Below, piece by piece: positions 23,050-35,936 of a stretch of DNA of 50,011 nt. The stretch is taken from positions 1 through 50,011 of the forward strand of contig NZ_LZJK01000114.1 in NCBI RefSeq assembly GCF_001667945.1. Reading direction: 5' to 3'. The stretch is from Mycolicibacter sinensis. GTDB lineage: Bacteria > Actinomycetota > Actinomycetes > Mycobacteriales > Mycobacteriaceae. The notes beneath the pieces are model-generated. The model had not been told where the DNA came from, made no database searches, and saw only the letters and a list, made by a program, of their open reading frames with translations. How positions within the stretch are numbered: position 1 is the stretch's first letter; each line of letters opens with the position of its first letter. The position numbers and the translations under genes were made by a program.

Positions 23050-24960
23050 TCACGGGACGTCGGGCGGCATCCCGGTATAGGGCGGGCGGGTCGGTTCGGG
23101 CACGGCCAGGCCGCATCGGATCAGTTCGTCGCGCGGCACCCGGTCGATCCGGTACCGGGTGTAGCTCGCCGAATGCAGCACGTTGGACAGGAACCGGCGT
23201 GGGCCCATCGGCGCGCGCACCGATCCCAGCACCGCCGCGGTATCGGGGCAGCGCAGGGCGGCCTCTGCCTGGGCGATCCAGTCCTGATCCAGGTAGCCCG
23301 GGATCAGCGGATACCACTTGGCCCACGGGCCGTCGGCCACCACCCAGTCCCGGAACAGGTCCTTGTCGTGGCCGATCCGGCCGTGTTCGAGCCGTTCGGT
23401 ATGCGCCGCAATCGGATTGGCCAATCCGATCTGGTCGAGCAGCCGGACGTCGAGGCCGGTGTTCATGCCCAGCATGCCCAGGTTGGTGAAGAAGACGGTG
23501 TGCGGTCCGCCGTCATCGGGATGCTCGGGGACGCCGATCCCCGGTGGCGGCGGCAGGATGACCGGGACGACGTCCCACTGGTCATAGTTGCCCGAGGGCA
23601 GCAGCAGCGCGCCGTCGGGGGTGGCCGCGATCGTGGTCAGCACCGCGCGCATCCGCGGGTAACCGAGGTAGTCGGCGGCGGTCAGCGGGTGGGCGTGGCC
23701 GGTGGCCTGCGAGTAGAACCGGCGCTCGTCGACGATGCCGGAGTAGGTGACCCGGGTCGCGTCGTAGCCCATTCCCGGGGAGTTGGCCGCCCACAACGCC
23801 CAGCCGGCCACGGCCAGCCACAGCAGGCCCACCGCGCCGCTGAGCGGGTAACCGGCCTCCCGGTGAAAGCGCGCCCCGTCGGGCAGCTGGACCGGGATGA
23901 CGGCCACCGGGGCCAGCAGGCAGAACAGCGGTGCCAGCAGCACCCGGCCGTGCATGAAGTCGCCGCCCTGGCGAATCCAGTAGGCGCCCTGCAGCACACC
24001 GCTGAGTACGAAGAAGCAGACCACCGCACCCGGGCTCTGCACCAGCCGGGCCCAGGTGCCGACGCCGCGGGGCACCGGGCGGCGGGGACGGTAGCGCACT
24101 GCGGCGCCCACCCACAGCGCCGCACCCAGCGCCGTCAACAGCACTGCGGGCACCCACAATGCGTAGGGCGCGTTGAAGTTCGCCAGGTAGATCATCCCTT
24201 GCGACCACTTGTCGCCGGCGGCGTCCTTGGCCAGCGCGGTGCCCGGCACCAGCAGCGCGTAGTAGCCCATCCGGAAGATCTGGTAGGCCACCGGCAGTGC
24301 GCCGCCGGCCACCAGGATCAGCGCCCGGGGTCGCCAGTCCCGCGCCGCGATCAGCAGCATGATCAGCACGCCGCCGCCGATCAGCGCCAGCTCGGGGCGC
24401 ACCAGCACGCTGCAGCCCGCCACGAACGCCAGCGCGGCGGTGAATCGCGTTCCGCGGGCTCGGGATCGGGGCATCCGCAGCGCCTGCGACCAGCAGACCA
24501 GCATCCACCACAACAGCCCCAGGTAAGCCAGCACCAGCCCGCTCTCCAGCCCGGAGGTGGCGAAGTCCCGGGCGGGCGGCACCGCGATGTAGACCAGTGC
24601 CCCGGCCGGCAGCAGCAGCGCGCGGCGGCCCTGCAGCCCCGGCGCGTACAGCCGGGTGGCGCCGAACATCAGCAGCGCCACCCCGGCCAGGCTGAGCGCC
24701 AGCGCGAACGTCAGAGCTACGTACTCCATGCGCACCGGCCCGCCCAGCCAGCTGCCGACATACATCAGGTAGGTCCATGCCGTGGAGGTGTTGGCCTCCA
24801 CCCGTTCGCCGGCGTTGAAGACCGGCCCGTTGCCGGCCAACAGGTTTCGCACGGTGCGCAGCACGATCAGTCCGTCATCGGAGATCCAGCGCCGCCGCCA
24901 CGCGCCGATGCCGAACAGCAGCAACACGATGGCCACCCCGGCCCACGAACTCAGCCGCAC
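23050..24960 (-). CDS. aftB: Terminal arabinofuranosyltransferase AftB
   Basis: AftB is a GT-C membrane enzyme that adds the terminal beta-1,2-arabinofuranose residues to arabinan, using decaprenyl-phospho-arabinose outside the membrane. The catalytic-loop motif RRWISDDGLIVLR follows the first membrane helix, and VEANTSTAWTYLMYVG and ATSGLESGLVLAYLG are family hallmarks. About ten helices are followed by a soluble C-terminal domain. GTG 24960 gives 636 residues, close to the 627 of M. tuberculosis, and leaves a 76-bp gap after ubiA. An upstream GTG at 25059 would add 33 residues and overlap ubiA by 23 bp; neither has a clear ribosome binding site. It is the last gene of the glf-to-aftB series. 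Confidence 0.93.
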   Translation of the reverse strand: MRLSSWAGVAIVLLLFGIGAWRRRWISDDGLIVLRTVRNLLAGNGPVFNAGERVEANTSTAWTYLMYVGSWLGGPVRMEYVALTFALALSLAGVALLMFGATRLYAPGLQGRRALLLPAGALVYIAVPPARDFATSGLESGLVLAYLGLLWWMLVCWSQALRMPRSRARGTRFTAALAFVAGCSVLVRPELALIGGGVLIMLLIAARDWRPRALILVAGGALPVAYQIFRMGYYALLVPGTALAKDAAGDKWSQGMIYLANFNAPYALWVPAVLLTALGAALWVGAAVRYRPRRPVPRGVGTWARLVQSPGAVVCFFVLSGVLQGAYWIRQGGDFMHGRVLLAPLFCLLAPVAVIPVQLPDGARFHREAGYPLSGAVGLLWLAVAGWALWAANSPGMGYDATRVTYSGIVDERRFYSQATGHAHPLTAADYLGYPRMRAVLTTIAATPDGALLLPSGNYDQWDVVPVILPPPPGIGVPEHPDDGGPHTVFFTNLGMLGMNTGLDVRLLDQIGLANPIAAHTERLEHGRIGHDKDLFRDWVVADGPWAKWYPLIPGYLDQDWIAQAEAALRCPDTAAVLGSVRAPMGPRRFLSNVLHSASYTRYRIDRVPRDELIRCGLAVPEPTRPPYTGMPPDVP

Positions 24961-25036
24961 CGACGTGCTGTAGGCGACCGCCGGCCAGCCCAGCGGCCGG
25001 ACCCGGGGGTCCGGCGATCCGCCGAGCGCCGACCGG

Positions 25037-25948
25037 CTAACCGAAAGCGACGGCAGCACCGATGGTTCCGATCCAGGCCAACGCCATCAACTGCAGCACC
25101 CGGTCGCGCCGCAGGATGTCCTCGGGCTCACCGGCCATGCCACCGTCGACGTCGACCGCATACCGCAGGATCGCGATGGTGATCGGGATGATCGACACCG
25201 CGTACCAGGAACCCGACCCGCTGTCGCGCTCGAAGGCGAACAGGCTGTAGCAGACCAACATCGCGGTGGCCGAGGCCGTCCACACGAAACGCAGGTAGGT
25301 GCCGGTGTAGCTCTCCAACGATTTGCGGATCTTGGCGCCGGTCTGCTCGGCGAGCTGCAGTTCGGCGTAGCGTTTACCGGCCACCATGAACAGTGACCCG
25401 AATGCCATCACCAACAAAAACCACTGCGACAGGTAGATGCTGGTGGCTGCGCCCCCGGCGATGGCCCGCAGCAGATACGCCGACGACACGATGCAGATAT
25501 CCAGCACCGCTTGGTGTTTGAGCCCGAAGCAGTAGGCCAGTTGCATGGCGAGGTAGATCGCCATCACCAGCGCCAGATTGGGGCTGAGCCACCAAGACAC
25601 GGCCAGCGAGGCCACGCCCAGCACGATCGCCAGGCCGTAGGCCAGCGGCTCGGGGACCACTCCGGCCGCGATCGGCCGGAACCGCTTGGTGGGGTGCGCC
25701 CGGTCGGCTTCCACATCGCGTGCGTCGTTGACCAGGTAGATCGCCGAGGCCGCCAGCGAGAACACCACGAAGGCGATCAATACCTTGAACGCCAGGTCGG
25801 CGTAGTCGTAGTGCACACCGCGGCCCAGCGCGCCCAGGGGCGCCGCCACCACCAGCACGTTCTTCACCCACTGGCGGGGCCGCATCGCCTTGATGGCTCC
25901 GGTGACCAGGTTGGCCGGCGGGCCCGCCACCCGGGTGTCCTCACTCAT
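25037..25948 (-). CDS. ubiA: Decaprenyl-phosphate phosphoribosyltransferase UbiA (DPPR synthase)
   Basis: This UbiA-superfamily membrane enzyme transfers phosphoribose from PRPP to decaprenyl phosphate, the first committed step to decaprenyl-phospho-arabinose. The 303 residues from ATG 25948 match the 302 of Rv3806c. The first Asp-rich motif is N74-D75-x2-D78-x3-D82 (NDARDVEAD), followed by HPTKRFRPIAAG. The second acidic region is YAVDVDGGMAGEPED near residue 265. About nine hydrophobic helices are visible. The start overlaps the stop of the PAP2 phosphatase gene by 8 bp, so the kinetic partner enzymes are translationally coupled. An upstream in-frame start (26014) would add 22 unrelated residues. 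Confidence 0.95.
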   Translation of the reverse strand: MSEDTRVAGPPANLVTGAIKAMRPRQWVKNVLVVAAPLGALGRGVHYDYADLAFKVLIAFVVFSLAASAIYLVNDARDVEADRAHPTKRFRPIAAGVVPEPLAYGLAIVLGVASLAVSWWLSPNLALVMAIYLAMQLAYCFGLKHQAVLDICIVSSAYLLRAIAGGAATSIYLSQWFLLVMAFGSLFMVAGKRYAELQLAEQTGAKIRKSLESYTGTYLRFVWTASATAMLVCYSLFAFERDSGSGSWYAVSIIPITIAILRYAVDVDGGMAGEPEDILRRDRVLQLMALAWIGTIGAAVAFG

Positions 25949-26469
25949 AGCGCGACTCCATCCGTTGCACGGCTGCGGCGACCGCGGCTCCCACCAGCAC
26001 GCCGGTGGCGACATCGCTGGGGTAGTGCACCCCCAGCACCATGCGCGACAACGCCATCGGCGGCACCAGCACCGCCGGCAGCGCCCACCCGCGCAGGCCG
26101 GCCGCCCGTCCCACCAGCACCGCCGCGGCGGTGGTGGAGGTGGCGTGCGCGGAGGGGAAGCTCAGCCGGCTGGGCGTGGCGACATTGACCGCGATCGCCG
26201 GGTGGTGCGGCCGTTCGCGGCGCACCAGCCGCTTGATCACCACCGCGGCTGCGTGCGCGGCGAAGGCCCCCGCGCCGGCGGCCAGCCAGGCCCGGCGCCG
26301 ACGCGGCTGCGCCAGCGCACCGAGCGCCGACACCGCCAGCCAGCCCAGGCTGTGCTCCCCGAAGTGCGACAACGTCCGCGCCGTCGGTAGCACGCCGCTG
26401 CGGCCGGTGAGCGCGGACTGCACGGCGACCAGCACGGCGTCCTCACCGTGCGGCGGGCCGACCGCCGGT

Positions 26470-26477
<8 letters not shown>
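25941..26477 (-). CDS. PAP2-family phosphatase (Rv3807c orthologue)
   Basis: A 178-residue membrane phosphatase of the PAP2 superfamily. The three signature motifs are complete: K82-x6-R89-P90 (KRLVRRERP), P108-S-A-H111, and S144-R145-x5-H151-x3-D155 (SRMVLGVHYPSD). Rv3807c has been proposed to remove the 5-phosphate from decaprenyl-phosphoryl-5-phosphoribose, the product of UbiA. Its position overlapping ubiA by 8 bp supports this. The real start is ATG 26477, inside the last codons of glfT2. The longer frame upstream is only the shadow of glfT2. Another PAP2 phosphatase elsewhere in the genome may be redundant. Confidence 0.9.
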
Positions 26478-30763
<4,286 letters not shown>

Positions 30764-30784
30764 TCCCAAGGAGACCTGTTTCCC

Positions 30785-30845
30785 TAACGGCACCGCAGAG
30801 TCAGCCCGCCCAGCCGGGCACCCGTGAGACTCTGCGGTGCCGTTA
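30785..30845. terminator. 18-bp-stem palindrome after erp (family member R2)
   Basis: Perfect 18-bp arms (TAACGGCACCGCAGAGTC and its complement) enclose 25 bases that contain a second small hairpin (GCCCG/CGGGC). It lies 21 bp after the erp stop, between two plus-strand genes, and probably terminates erp transcription. Its arm contains the GACTCTGCG motif also found in the repeat at 32613-32673. Confidence 0.65.
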
Positions 30846-30916
30846 ACAATGGGGCCGCTCGACAAGGCCGCGTGTCGCATCACTAACAACACAAGGCACA
30901 TACGTAACATCAGCAC

Positions 30917-32608
30917 GTGCCAACCCGTCGTCCGCCGCCGACGATCAAGCTGACCGCCACCGTCGCGACCGTGCTGATCCTGCCGTGGGCGGTGGCCGAT
31001 GGACCGGGATCTCAGCCGGCTGTCATCTCAAAGACGCCGAGCGCCGCCGCCACCAAGCTGAACCACCAACCGCTGCCCGATCTGGAACCGGGGACCACCG
31101 TCCGTGAGCTCACCCAGGACGAGCCGTTCACCATGGTCGCGCTCACCGGTGCCGACTTGAGCGGCACCACGGCAAAGATTCGCGCCCAACGCGCCGACGG
31201 GTCGTGGGGGCCCTGGTACGCCACCGCCCATGAGGCCGCCGACCATGGCCCGGCGGTCGATCACGCGCCCGCCCCGGGCCCGCAGGGCACCGAGCCGGTA
31301 TTCGTCGGCCGCACCACCGCGGTGCAGATCGCGGTCACCCGGCCGGCCCGCGCTGCGAAAGCACACCCCGAACCGGCGGCCCCGGCAACGCCGAAGCCCA
31401 AATCCGGTGCCGCACAGCCCAAGCCCGATCTCGGCTACATCCCGGCCACCGCCGAACAGCCGTTCGCGCAGAACATCTCCGCGGTGTTGATCACCCCACC
31501 GAAAGCCCCGGTCGATGCCCAGTGGTCGCCGCCGAGCGCGGTGCTGGCACCGGGACAGCCGCCCAACATCATCCCGCGCAGCCAGTGGGGTGCCGGTGCG
31601 CGCGGCCGGTGCGGCAAGCCGGTGGAGAGCGGCCCGGTCCAGGCGGCGGTGGTGCATCACACCGCGGGCTCCAACGACTACTCCCCCGAGGACTCCGCGG
31701 CGATCATCCGGGCCATCTACGCCTACCACACCCGAACCCTGGGCTGGTGCGACATCGGCTACAACGCGCTGGTGGACAAGTACGGCCAGGTGTTCGAGGG
31801 CCGAGCCGGCGGCGTCACCAAGGGCATCGTGGGCAGCCATGCCGGCGGGTTCAACAAGAACACCTGGGGGGTGTCAATGATCGGCACCTTCGACGACGCC
31901 CCTCCCCCACCGATTCAGCTCGAGACCGTCGGCCGGTTGCTGGGCTGGCGACTCGGGTTGGACCGCACCGACCCGCGGGGCACCGCGCAGCTGACCTCCG
32001 GCGGCGGCTCGTCCACCCACTTTCCCCGCGGCTCGGCGCTGACACTGCCGGCGATCATCGGCCACCGCGACCTCGACGCGACCGAGTGCCCCGGCGAACA
32101 GGGCTACGTCGCTCTCAACGAGATCCGCGAGATCGCGGCCCGCTTCGGCGACCCGCCCGGTCCTGAGGACCTCGCCAGGACGATGCAGGGCGGCGCCATC
32201 CACGCCCGCTGGCTGGAGCTGGGCGGCGCCGACGGCCTGCTCGGCGCCGTCACCTCGCCGGAGGCGATCGGCGCGGGTTCCACCAAGTACGCCACCTTCG
32301 AGCACGGCGCGGTGTACTGGTCACCGGAGACCGGCGCCCAGCCGGTCACCGGGGCGATCTACGACGCCTGGGCATCGCTGGGCTACGAGCGCGGCATGCT
32401 GGGGCTGCCCACCAGCGGCGAGATCCCCGAACCGGAGTGGATCGGCCAGAACTTCCAGCACGGCACGCTGAACTACCACCGGGCCAGCGGCAGCGTCATC
32501 CGGGTCATCGACGGCAACGCCGAAGAGCTGCCGCCACCGCCGCCGGAGGGCCCGCCGGTGCAGTTGGAGCGCTTCTCCCGGGTGGTCGATCCGTTCCCGG
32601 TCGGCTAG
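30917..32608 (+). CDS. PGRP-type N-acetylmuramoyl-L-alanine amidase with LGFP repeats (Rv3811-like)
   Basis: A 563-residue exported protein orthologous to Rv3811. A signal peptide-like N-terminus (LTATVATVLILPWAVA) is followed by a Pro/Ala-rich region (about 105-215). The peptidoglycan-recognition/amidase_2 domain (about 218-400) has zinc-ligand candidates His247 or His248 in VVHHTAG, His383 in GHRDLD and Cys391 in ATECPG. About two LGFP repeats follow (residues 420-530, for example GGADGLLGAVTS and GYERGMLGLPTSGE). LGFP repeats bind the mycolated envelope in corynebacteria. The enzyme would cut the bond between muramic acid and L-alanine in peptidoglycan. GTG 30917 is the start. The gene is isolated by hairpins on both sides. 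Confidence 0.88.
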   Translation: MPTRRPPPTIKLTATVATVLILPWAVADGPGSQPAVISKTPSAAATKLNHQPLPDLEPGTTVRELTQDEPFTMVALTGADLSGTTAKIRAQRADGSWGPWYATAHEAADHGPAVDHAPAPGPQGTEPVFVGRTTAVQIAVTRPARAAKAHPEPAAPATPKPKSGAAQPKPDLGYIPATAEQPFAQNISAVLITPPKAPVDAQWSPPSAVLAPGQPPNIIPRSQWGAGARGRCGKPVESGPVQAAVVHHTAGSNDYSPEDSAAIIRAIYAYHTRTLGWCDIGYNALVDKYGQVFEGRAGGVTKGIVGSHAGGFNKNTWGVSMIGTFDDAPPPPIQLETVGRLLGWRLGLDRTDPRGTAQLTSGGGSSTHFPRGSALTLPAIIGHRDLDATECPGEQGYVALNEIREIAARFGDPPGPEDLARTMQGGAIHARWLELGGADGLLGAVTSPEAIGAGSTKYATFEHGAVYWSPETGAQPVTGAIYDAWASLGYERGMLGLPTSGEIPEPEWIGQNFQHGTLNYHRASGSVIRVIDGNAEELPPPPPEGPPVQLERFSRVVDPFPVG

Positions 32609-32612
32609 CCCC

Positions 32613-32673
32613 GTTGACTCTGCGGCCAGGGCGGAAAAGCGCGAGAAGACCCCGCCCTCAGCGCAGAGTCAAC
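32613..32673. terminator. Palindromic repeat between convergent genes (family member R3)
   Basis: Imperfect 22-bp arms (19 of 22 pairs; outer part GTTGACTCTGCG) and a 17-base loop. It starts 4 bp after the amidase stop, and its right arm contains the stop codon of the opposing HAD gene. The place and structure fit a bidirectional terminator. The sequence aligns with the element at 20642-20700. Confidence 0.65.
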
Positions 32674-33490
32674 GCGCAAAAATGCGTTCCAGCACCCGCG
32701 CCAGTCCGTCATCGGTGTTGGGCGCGGTGATCTCGGCGGCGGCGGCCAGCACCTCCGGATGCGCATTGCCCATCGCCACGCCGTGCCCCGCCGCCAGCAA
32801 CATCGGCAGGTCGTTGGGCATGTCGCCGAAGGCCACCACCTGCTCGACGCCGATGCCCAGCGGCGCGATCAGCTCCTCGATGCCGGTGGCCTTGGTGATA
32901 CCGGCCGGCACCACCTCGACCAGGCCGTTGTTGGTGGAGTAGGTCAGCTCCGCGGCGCTGCCGATATGCGGCGCCAACTGGGCCGCCATGTCGGCGCTGG
33001 CCGCCCCCGCCTTGCGGATCAGCAGCTTGATCGCCGGCTGCGACAGCAGGTCCTCTTTCGAAACCTCAGTGTTGTCCGGATTGAGCCAGGCGTGTTCGTA
33101 GCCCGGTGAACTGACGAATTGCGGCGTCGCCGCGTCGTGTGCGCGCTCGCCGATGCGTTCCACCGCCAGGCCGGCGCCGGGGATGATGCGGCCGACGACC
33201 TCGGCCAGCTTGACCAGGCTGTCGGCCGACAACGTGCGCGCCGAGATCACCCGGTCGGTGTCGGGGTCATAGATGACCGCGCCGTTGGCGCACACCGCCA
33301 ACGGGGCGAACCCGAGCGCGTCGACGACCGGCGGGATCCAGCGTGGTGGGCGCCCGGTCGCCAGGACGAAGCCGGATCCAGCTTCAATGGCGGCGTGCAC
33401 CGCCGCCCGGGTGCGGGCGGTGATGTTCTCGGTGTCGTCGAGCAGGGTGCCGTCGACGTCGCTGGCAATCAGCGCGGGGAGATCGTGCAT
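32669..33490 (-). CDS. Cof-type HAD-superfamily hydrolase (Rv3813c orthologue)
   Basis: A 273-residue HAD phosphatase of the Cof/type IIB class, the same length as Rv3813c. The nucleophile motif is D11-V-D13-G-T (SDVDGTLLDD), the second motif is FVLATGRP, and the fourth is AFGDMPNDLPML. Such enzymes dephosphorylate small sugar or nucleotide phosphates; the substrate is unknown. ATG 33490 shares one base with the stop of the upstream acyltransferase (TGATG), so it is the last gene of a four-gene operon with the three PlsC-type genes. The C-terminus ends within a palindromic repeat. Confidence 0.9.
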   Translation of the reverse strand: MHDLPALIASDVDGTLLDDTENITARTRAAVHAAIEAGSGFVLATGRPPRWIPPVVDALGFAPLAVCANGAVIYDPDTDRVISARTLSADSLVKLAEVVGRIIPGAGLAVERIGERAHDAATPQFVSSPGYEHAWLNPDNTEVSKEDLLSQPAIKLLIRKAGAASADMAAQLAPHIGSAAELTYSTNNGLVEVVPAGITKATGIEELIAPLGIGVEQVVAFGDMPNDLPMLLAAGHGVAMGNAHPEVLAAAAEITAPNTDDGLARVLERIFAR

Positions 33491-34290
33491 CAATGCCGAC
33501 TCAGACCGGCCAGCGCGCGCCGAAGCCGGCCACCGTTGCCCTGCTCCAGCCGTTTGCGATCGCGTTCGGCGAGCTCGGCTTCGCGCATCGCCAGGGCTTC
33601 GGCCATGGTGGGGGCGCTGCCGCCGAGCCGGCGCGGCACCCAGTAGGCGCCGGCCGGGTGCGGGTACTCCAGTTGCGCCTGTTCGAGCATTGCGGCCATG
33701 GTGTCACGCAGCTCGGCGGTGGCCGCCACGATGTCGTCGGAGACGTCTATCGGCCGGCCGATCTTCACCAGCACCGGAACGTGGTTGCGCCACAGCTGCT
33801 TGGGGTGATCTTTGGTCCATACCCGCTGAATACCCCAGACGATGACCGGGATGATCGGGACACCGGCGGCGTGGGCCATCCGGGCGGCGCCGGTCTTGAA
33901 CTCGCGCAGTTCGAAGCTGCGGCTGATGGTGGCCTCGGGGTGCAGGCCGACCAGCTCGCCCTCGCGCAGCCGCTGGACAGCCACGTCGTAGGCACCGGCC
34001 CCGGCGGAGCGGTCGACCGGGATCAGCTTGATGTGCTTGATCACGTAGTTGATCACCGGCACCTCGGTCATCTCGGCCTTGATCATGAACCGCAGCCGGC
34101 GGTGCCGCCGCAGCGCCGCGATCGAGGCCGGATACCAGTCCAGGTAGCTGGTGTGGTTGAGGGTCAGCACCGCCCCGCCGCGTTCGGGGATGTTCTCCAG
34201 GCCCTCGAAGGTCGGGTGGGGCCCGTTGGCCTTCGCCAGCGCCGGGATCACGATCTCCAAAGTGCGGAAGAGGGGTTCAGCCATGCTCAC
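33490..34290 (-). CDS. PlsC-family 1-acylglycerol-3-phosphate acyltransferase-like protein 1 (Rv3814c-like)
   Basis: A 266-residue PlsC-domain acyltransferase. The catalytic NHx4D motif is N45-H-T-S-Y-L-D51. The acceptor-binding motif is HPEATISRSFELREF, and a third motif is IPVIVWG. These enzymes acylate lysophosphatidic acid or related acceptors at the membrane. It is the third of three tandem paralogues (orthologues of Rv3816c-Rv3814c) read toward the HAD gene. It starts at GTG 34290, overlapping the previous stop (GTGA); ATG 34284 is an alternative. Its central motif region differs at many sites from the other two copies. Confidence 0.88.
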   Translation of the reverse strand: MSMAEPLFRTLEIVIPALAKANGPHPTFEGLENIPERGGAVLTLNHTSYLDWYPASIAALRRHRRLRFMIKAEMTEVPVINYVIKHIKLIPVDRSAGAGAYDVAVQRLREGELVGLHPEATISRSFELREFKTGAARMAHAAGVPIIPVIVWGIQRVWTKDHPKQLWRNHVPVLVKIGRPIDVSDDIVAATAELRDTMAAMLEQAQLEYPHPAGAYWVPRRLGGSAPTMAEALAMREAELAERDRKRLEQGNGGRLRRALAGLSRH

Positions 34291-35060
34291 TGCTCCATGC
34301 TCGAGGGGTCCGGCCGGCCACCCGCGCCCCTACGCGCCCGCTGGGCCAGTTCCCGTTCGTCGAGAACCCTGGCCTCCTCCGGGGTGGGTGCGGCGCCGCC
34401 CATGCGTCGCGGCACCCAGTACTGGCCTGCCGGGTGCGGATATTCCTGCTGGACCGCGGCCAGCATCGGCGCCATCTGCGCACGCAGCGCGGCGCTGAGC
34501 GTCGCGGCGTCGCCGGCCGGCGTCAGCGGCGGGCCCGCCAGCACGGTGATCGGCATCCTGCTGCCGATCAACCGGGCCCTCGGGTGGTCTTTGGTCCACA
34601 GCCGGTGGGCGCCCCAGACGATCAGTGGGACGATCGGCACCTGCGCCTCGATGGCCATCCGGGCGGCGCCGGACTTGAATTCCTTGAGCTCGAAGCTGCG
34701 GCTGATGGTGGCCTCGGGGTAGACGCCGACCACCTCCCCAGAGCGCAGCGCGGCCACCGCATGCCGGTAGGCATCGGATCCGGCGCCGCGATCCACCGGG
34801 ATGGTGCCGGTGTGGTTGATCAGAAAGTTCACCACCCGGACCTGCTGCATCTCGGCTTTGATCATGAATCGCATCCGCCGGCCCCGGCGATAGACCGCCA
34901 GCGCCGCCGGCAAGAAGTCGACGTAGCCGGTGTGATTGATTGCGATCACCGCGCCGCCCTCGGCTGGGATGTGCTCCAGCCCGCCGAAATCGATGCGGGC
35001 GCCGGTGACCTTCACCGCGGTCACCGCTGCCAGCTCCAGCGCACGAAAAACCGGCTGCAT
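34287..35060 (-). CDS. PlsC-family acyltransferase-like protein 2 (Rv3815c-like)
   Basis: A 257-residue PlsC-domain protein with N42-H-T-G-Y-V-D48, YPEATISRSFELKEF and IVPLIVWGAH. Its start at ATG 35060 is 6 bp after the stop of the upstream paralogue, and its end overlaps the next by 4 bp. A 101-bp tract over the EATISRS region is 97 of 101 identical to the neighbour at 35067-35855, far above the similarity of the rest of the genes. The substrate is likely a lysophospholipid or glycerol phosphate, by family. Confidence 0.88.
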   Translation of the reverse strand: MQPVFRALELAAVTAVKVTGARIDFGGLEHIPAEGGAVIAINHTGYVDFLPAALAVYRRGRRMRFMIKAEMQQVRVVNFLINHTGTIPVDRGAGSDAYRHAVAALRSGEVVGVYPEATISRSFELKEFKSGAARMAIEAQVPIVPLIVWGAHRLWTKDHPRARLIGSRMPITVLAGPPLTPAGDAATLSAALRAQMAPMLAAVQQEYPHPAGQYWVPRRMGGAAPTPEEARVLDERELAQRARRGAGGRPDPSSMEQ

Positions 35061-35066
35061 GCAGGC

Positions 35067-35855
35067 TTACTCCGCAGCACCCGTCGCGCTCGGCGGCTGC
35101 TGGTGCCGGGCCGCTCGTTCCTCGGCCTTGCGGGCGGCCTCTTCGGCGTCGAGCCGCAGCGCCTCGGCCGGGGTGGGCGCACCGCCACCGAGGCGGTGCG
35201 GCACCCAGAACGCATCGGCTGGATGTTCGGGATAGGCATCTTGCGCCTGCTCGAGCAGGTGCTGCATGCGGGTCTGCAGCAGCGCGCGCAGGTCGTCGAC
35301 GGGCAGCGTCGGCGGTATCGGCTCACCGACCACCACCGAGATCGGCACTTTGGAGCGCCCCAGCCGCCTGGGGTGGTCCTTGGTCCAGATCCGCTGGGCG
35401 CCCCACACGATGTGCGGAATGATCGGCACCTGCGCCTCGATGGCCATCCGGGCGGCGCCGGACTTGAACTCCTTGAGCTCGAAGCTGCGGCTGATGGTCG
35501 CCTCCGGGTAGACCCCGACCAGTTCACCCGCCCGCAGATACTCCACCGCAGCGGCGTAGGCGTCGGCTCCCTGGCTGCGGTCCACCGCGATGTGCCGGCA
35601 GCCGCGCATGATCGGGCCGGTGAACCGGTTGTCGAAGGTCTCCTTCTTGGCCATGAACCGCACCCGGCGCCGCGGGTGGTTGTCGTAGGCGGCCAACCCG
35701 GCGAACGCGAAATCGAGGTAGCCGGTGTGGTTGATCGCGACCACCGCACCGCCGCTGGGGGGCACGTTCTCCGCGCCGGTGACGGTGATCTTCACCCCCT
35801 GGAAGCGCCACAACGTGCGCGCAACGGTAGCGACACTTCCGTACCACGGCTCCAC
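35067..35855 (-). CDS. PlsC-family acyltransferase-like protein 3 (Rv3816c-like)
   Basis: A 262-residue PlsC-domain protein, the first gene of the operon. The motifs are N42-H-T-G-Y-L-D48, YPEATISRSFELKEF and IPHIVWGAQ. GTG 35855 is the start. The 5' end faces the Rv3818-like gene; only about 80 bp separate the two divergent starts, so their promoters must be close or overlap. The C-terminal tail is Ala/Glu/Arg-rich. The tandem triplication is shared with M. tuberculosis, so it is old. Confidence 0.88.
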   Translation of the reverse strand: MEPWYGSVATVARTLWRFQGVKITVTGAENVPPSGGAVVAINHTGYLDFAFAGLAAYDNHPRRRVRFMAKKETFDNRFTGPIMRGCRHIAVDRSQGADAYAAAVEYLRAGELVGVYPEATISRSFELKEFKSGAARMAIEAQVPIIPHIVWGAQRIWTKDHPRRLGRSKVPISVVVGEPIPPTLPVDDLRALLQTRMQHLLEQAQDAYPEHPADAFWVPHRLGGGAPTPAEALRLDAEEAARKAEERAARHQQPPSATGAAE

Positions 35856-35936
35856 AGTCGTCCAGCCTAAGCGATGTCACCGGCCGCGCCGCCGTTAAGC
35901 TCGGGTGGAATCGCCTACAGCGTCGGGAAGGTACAA

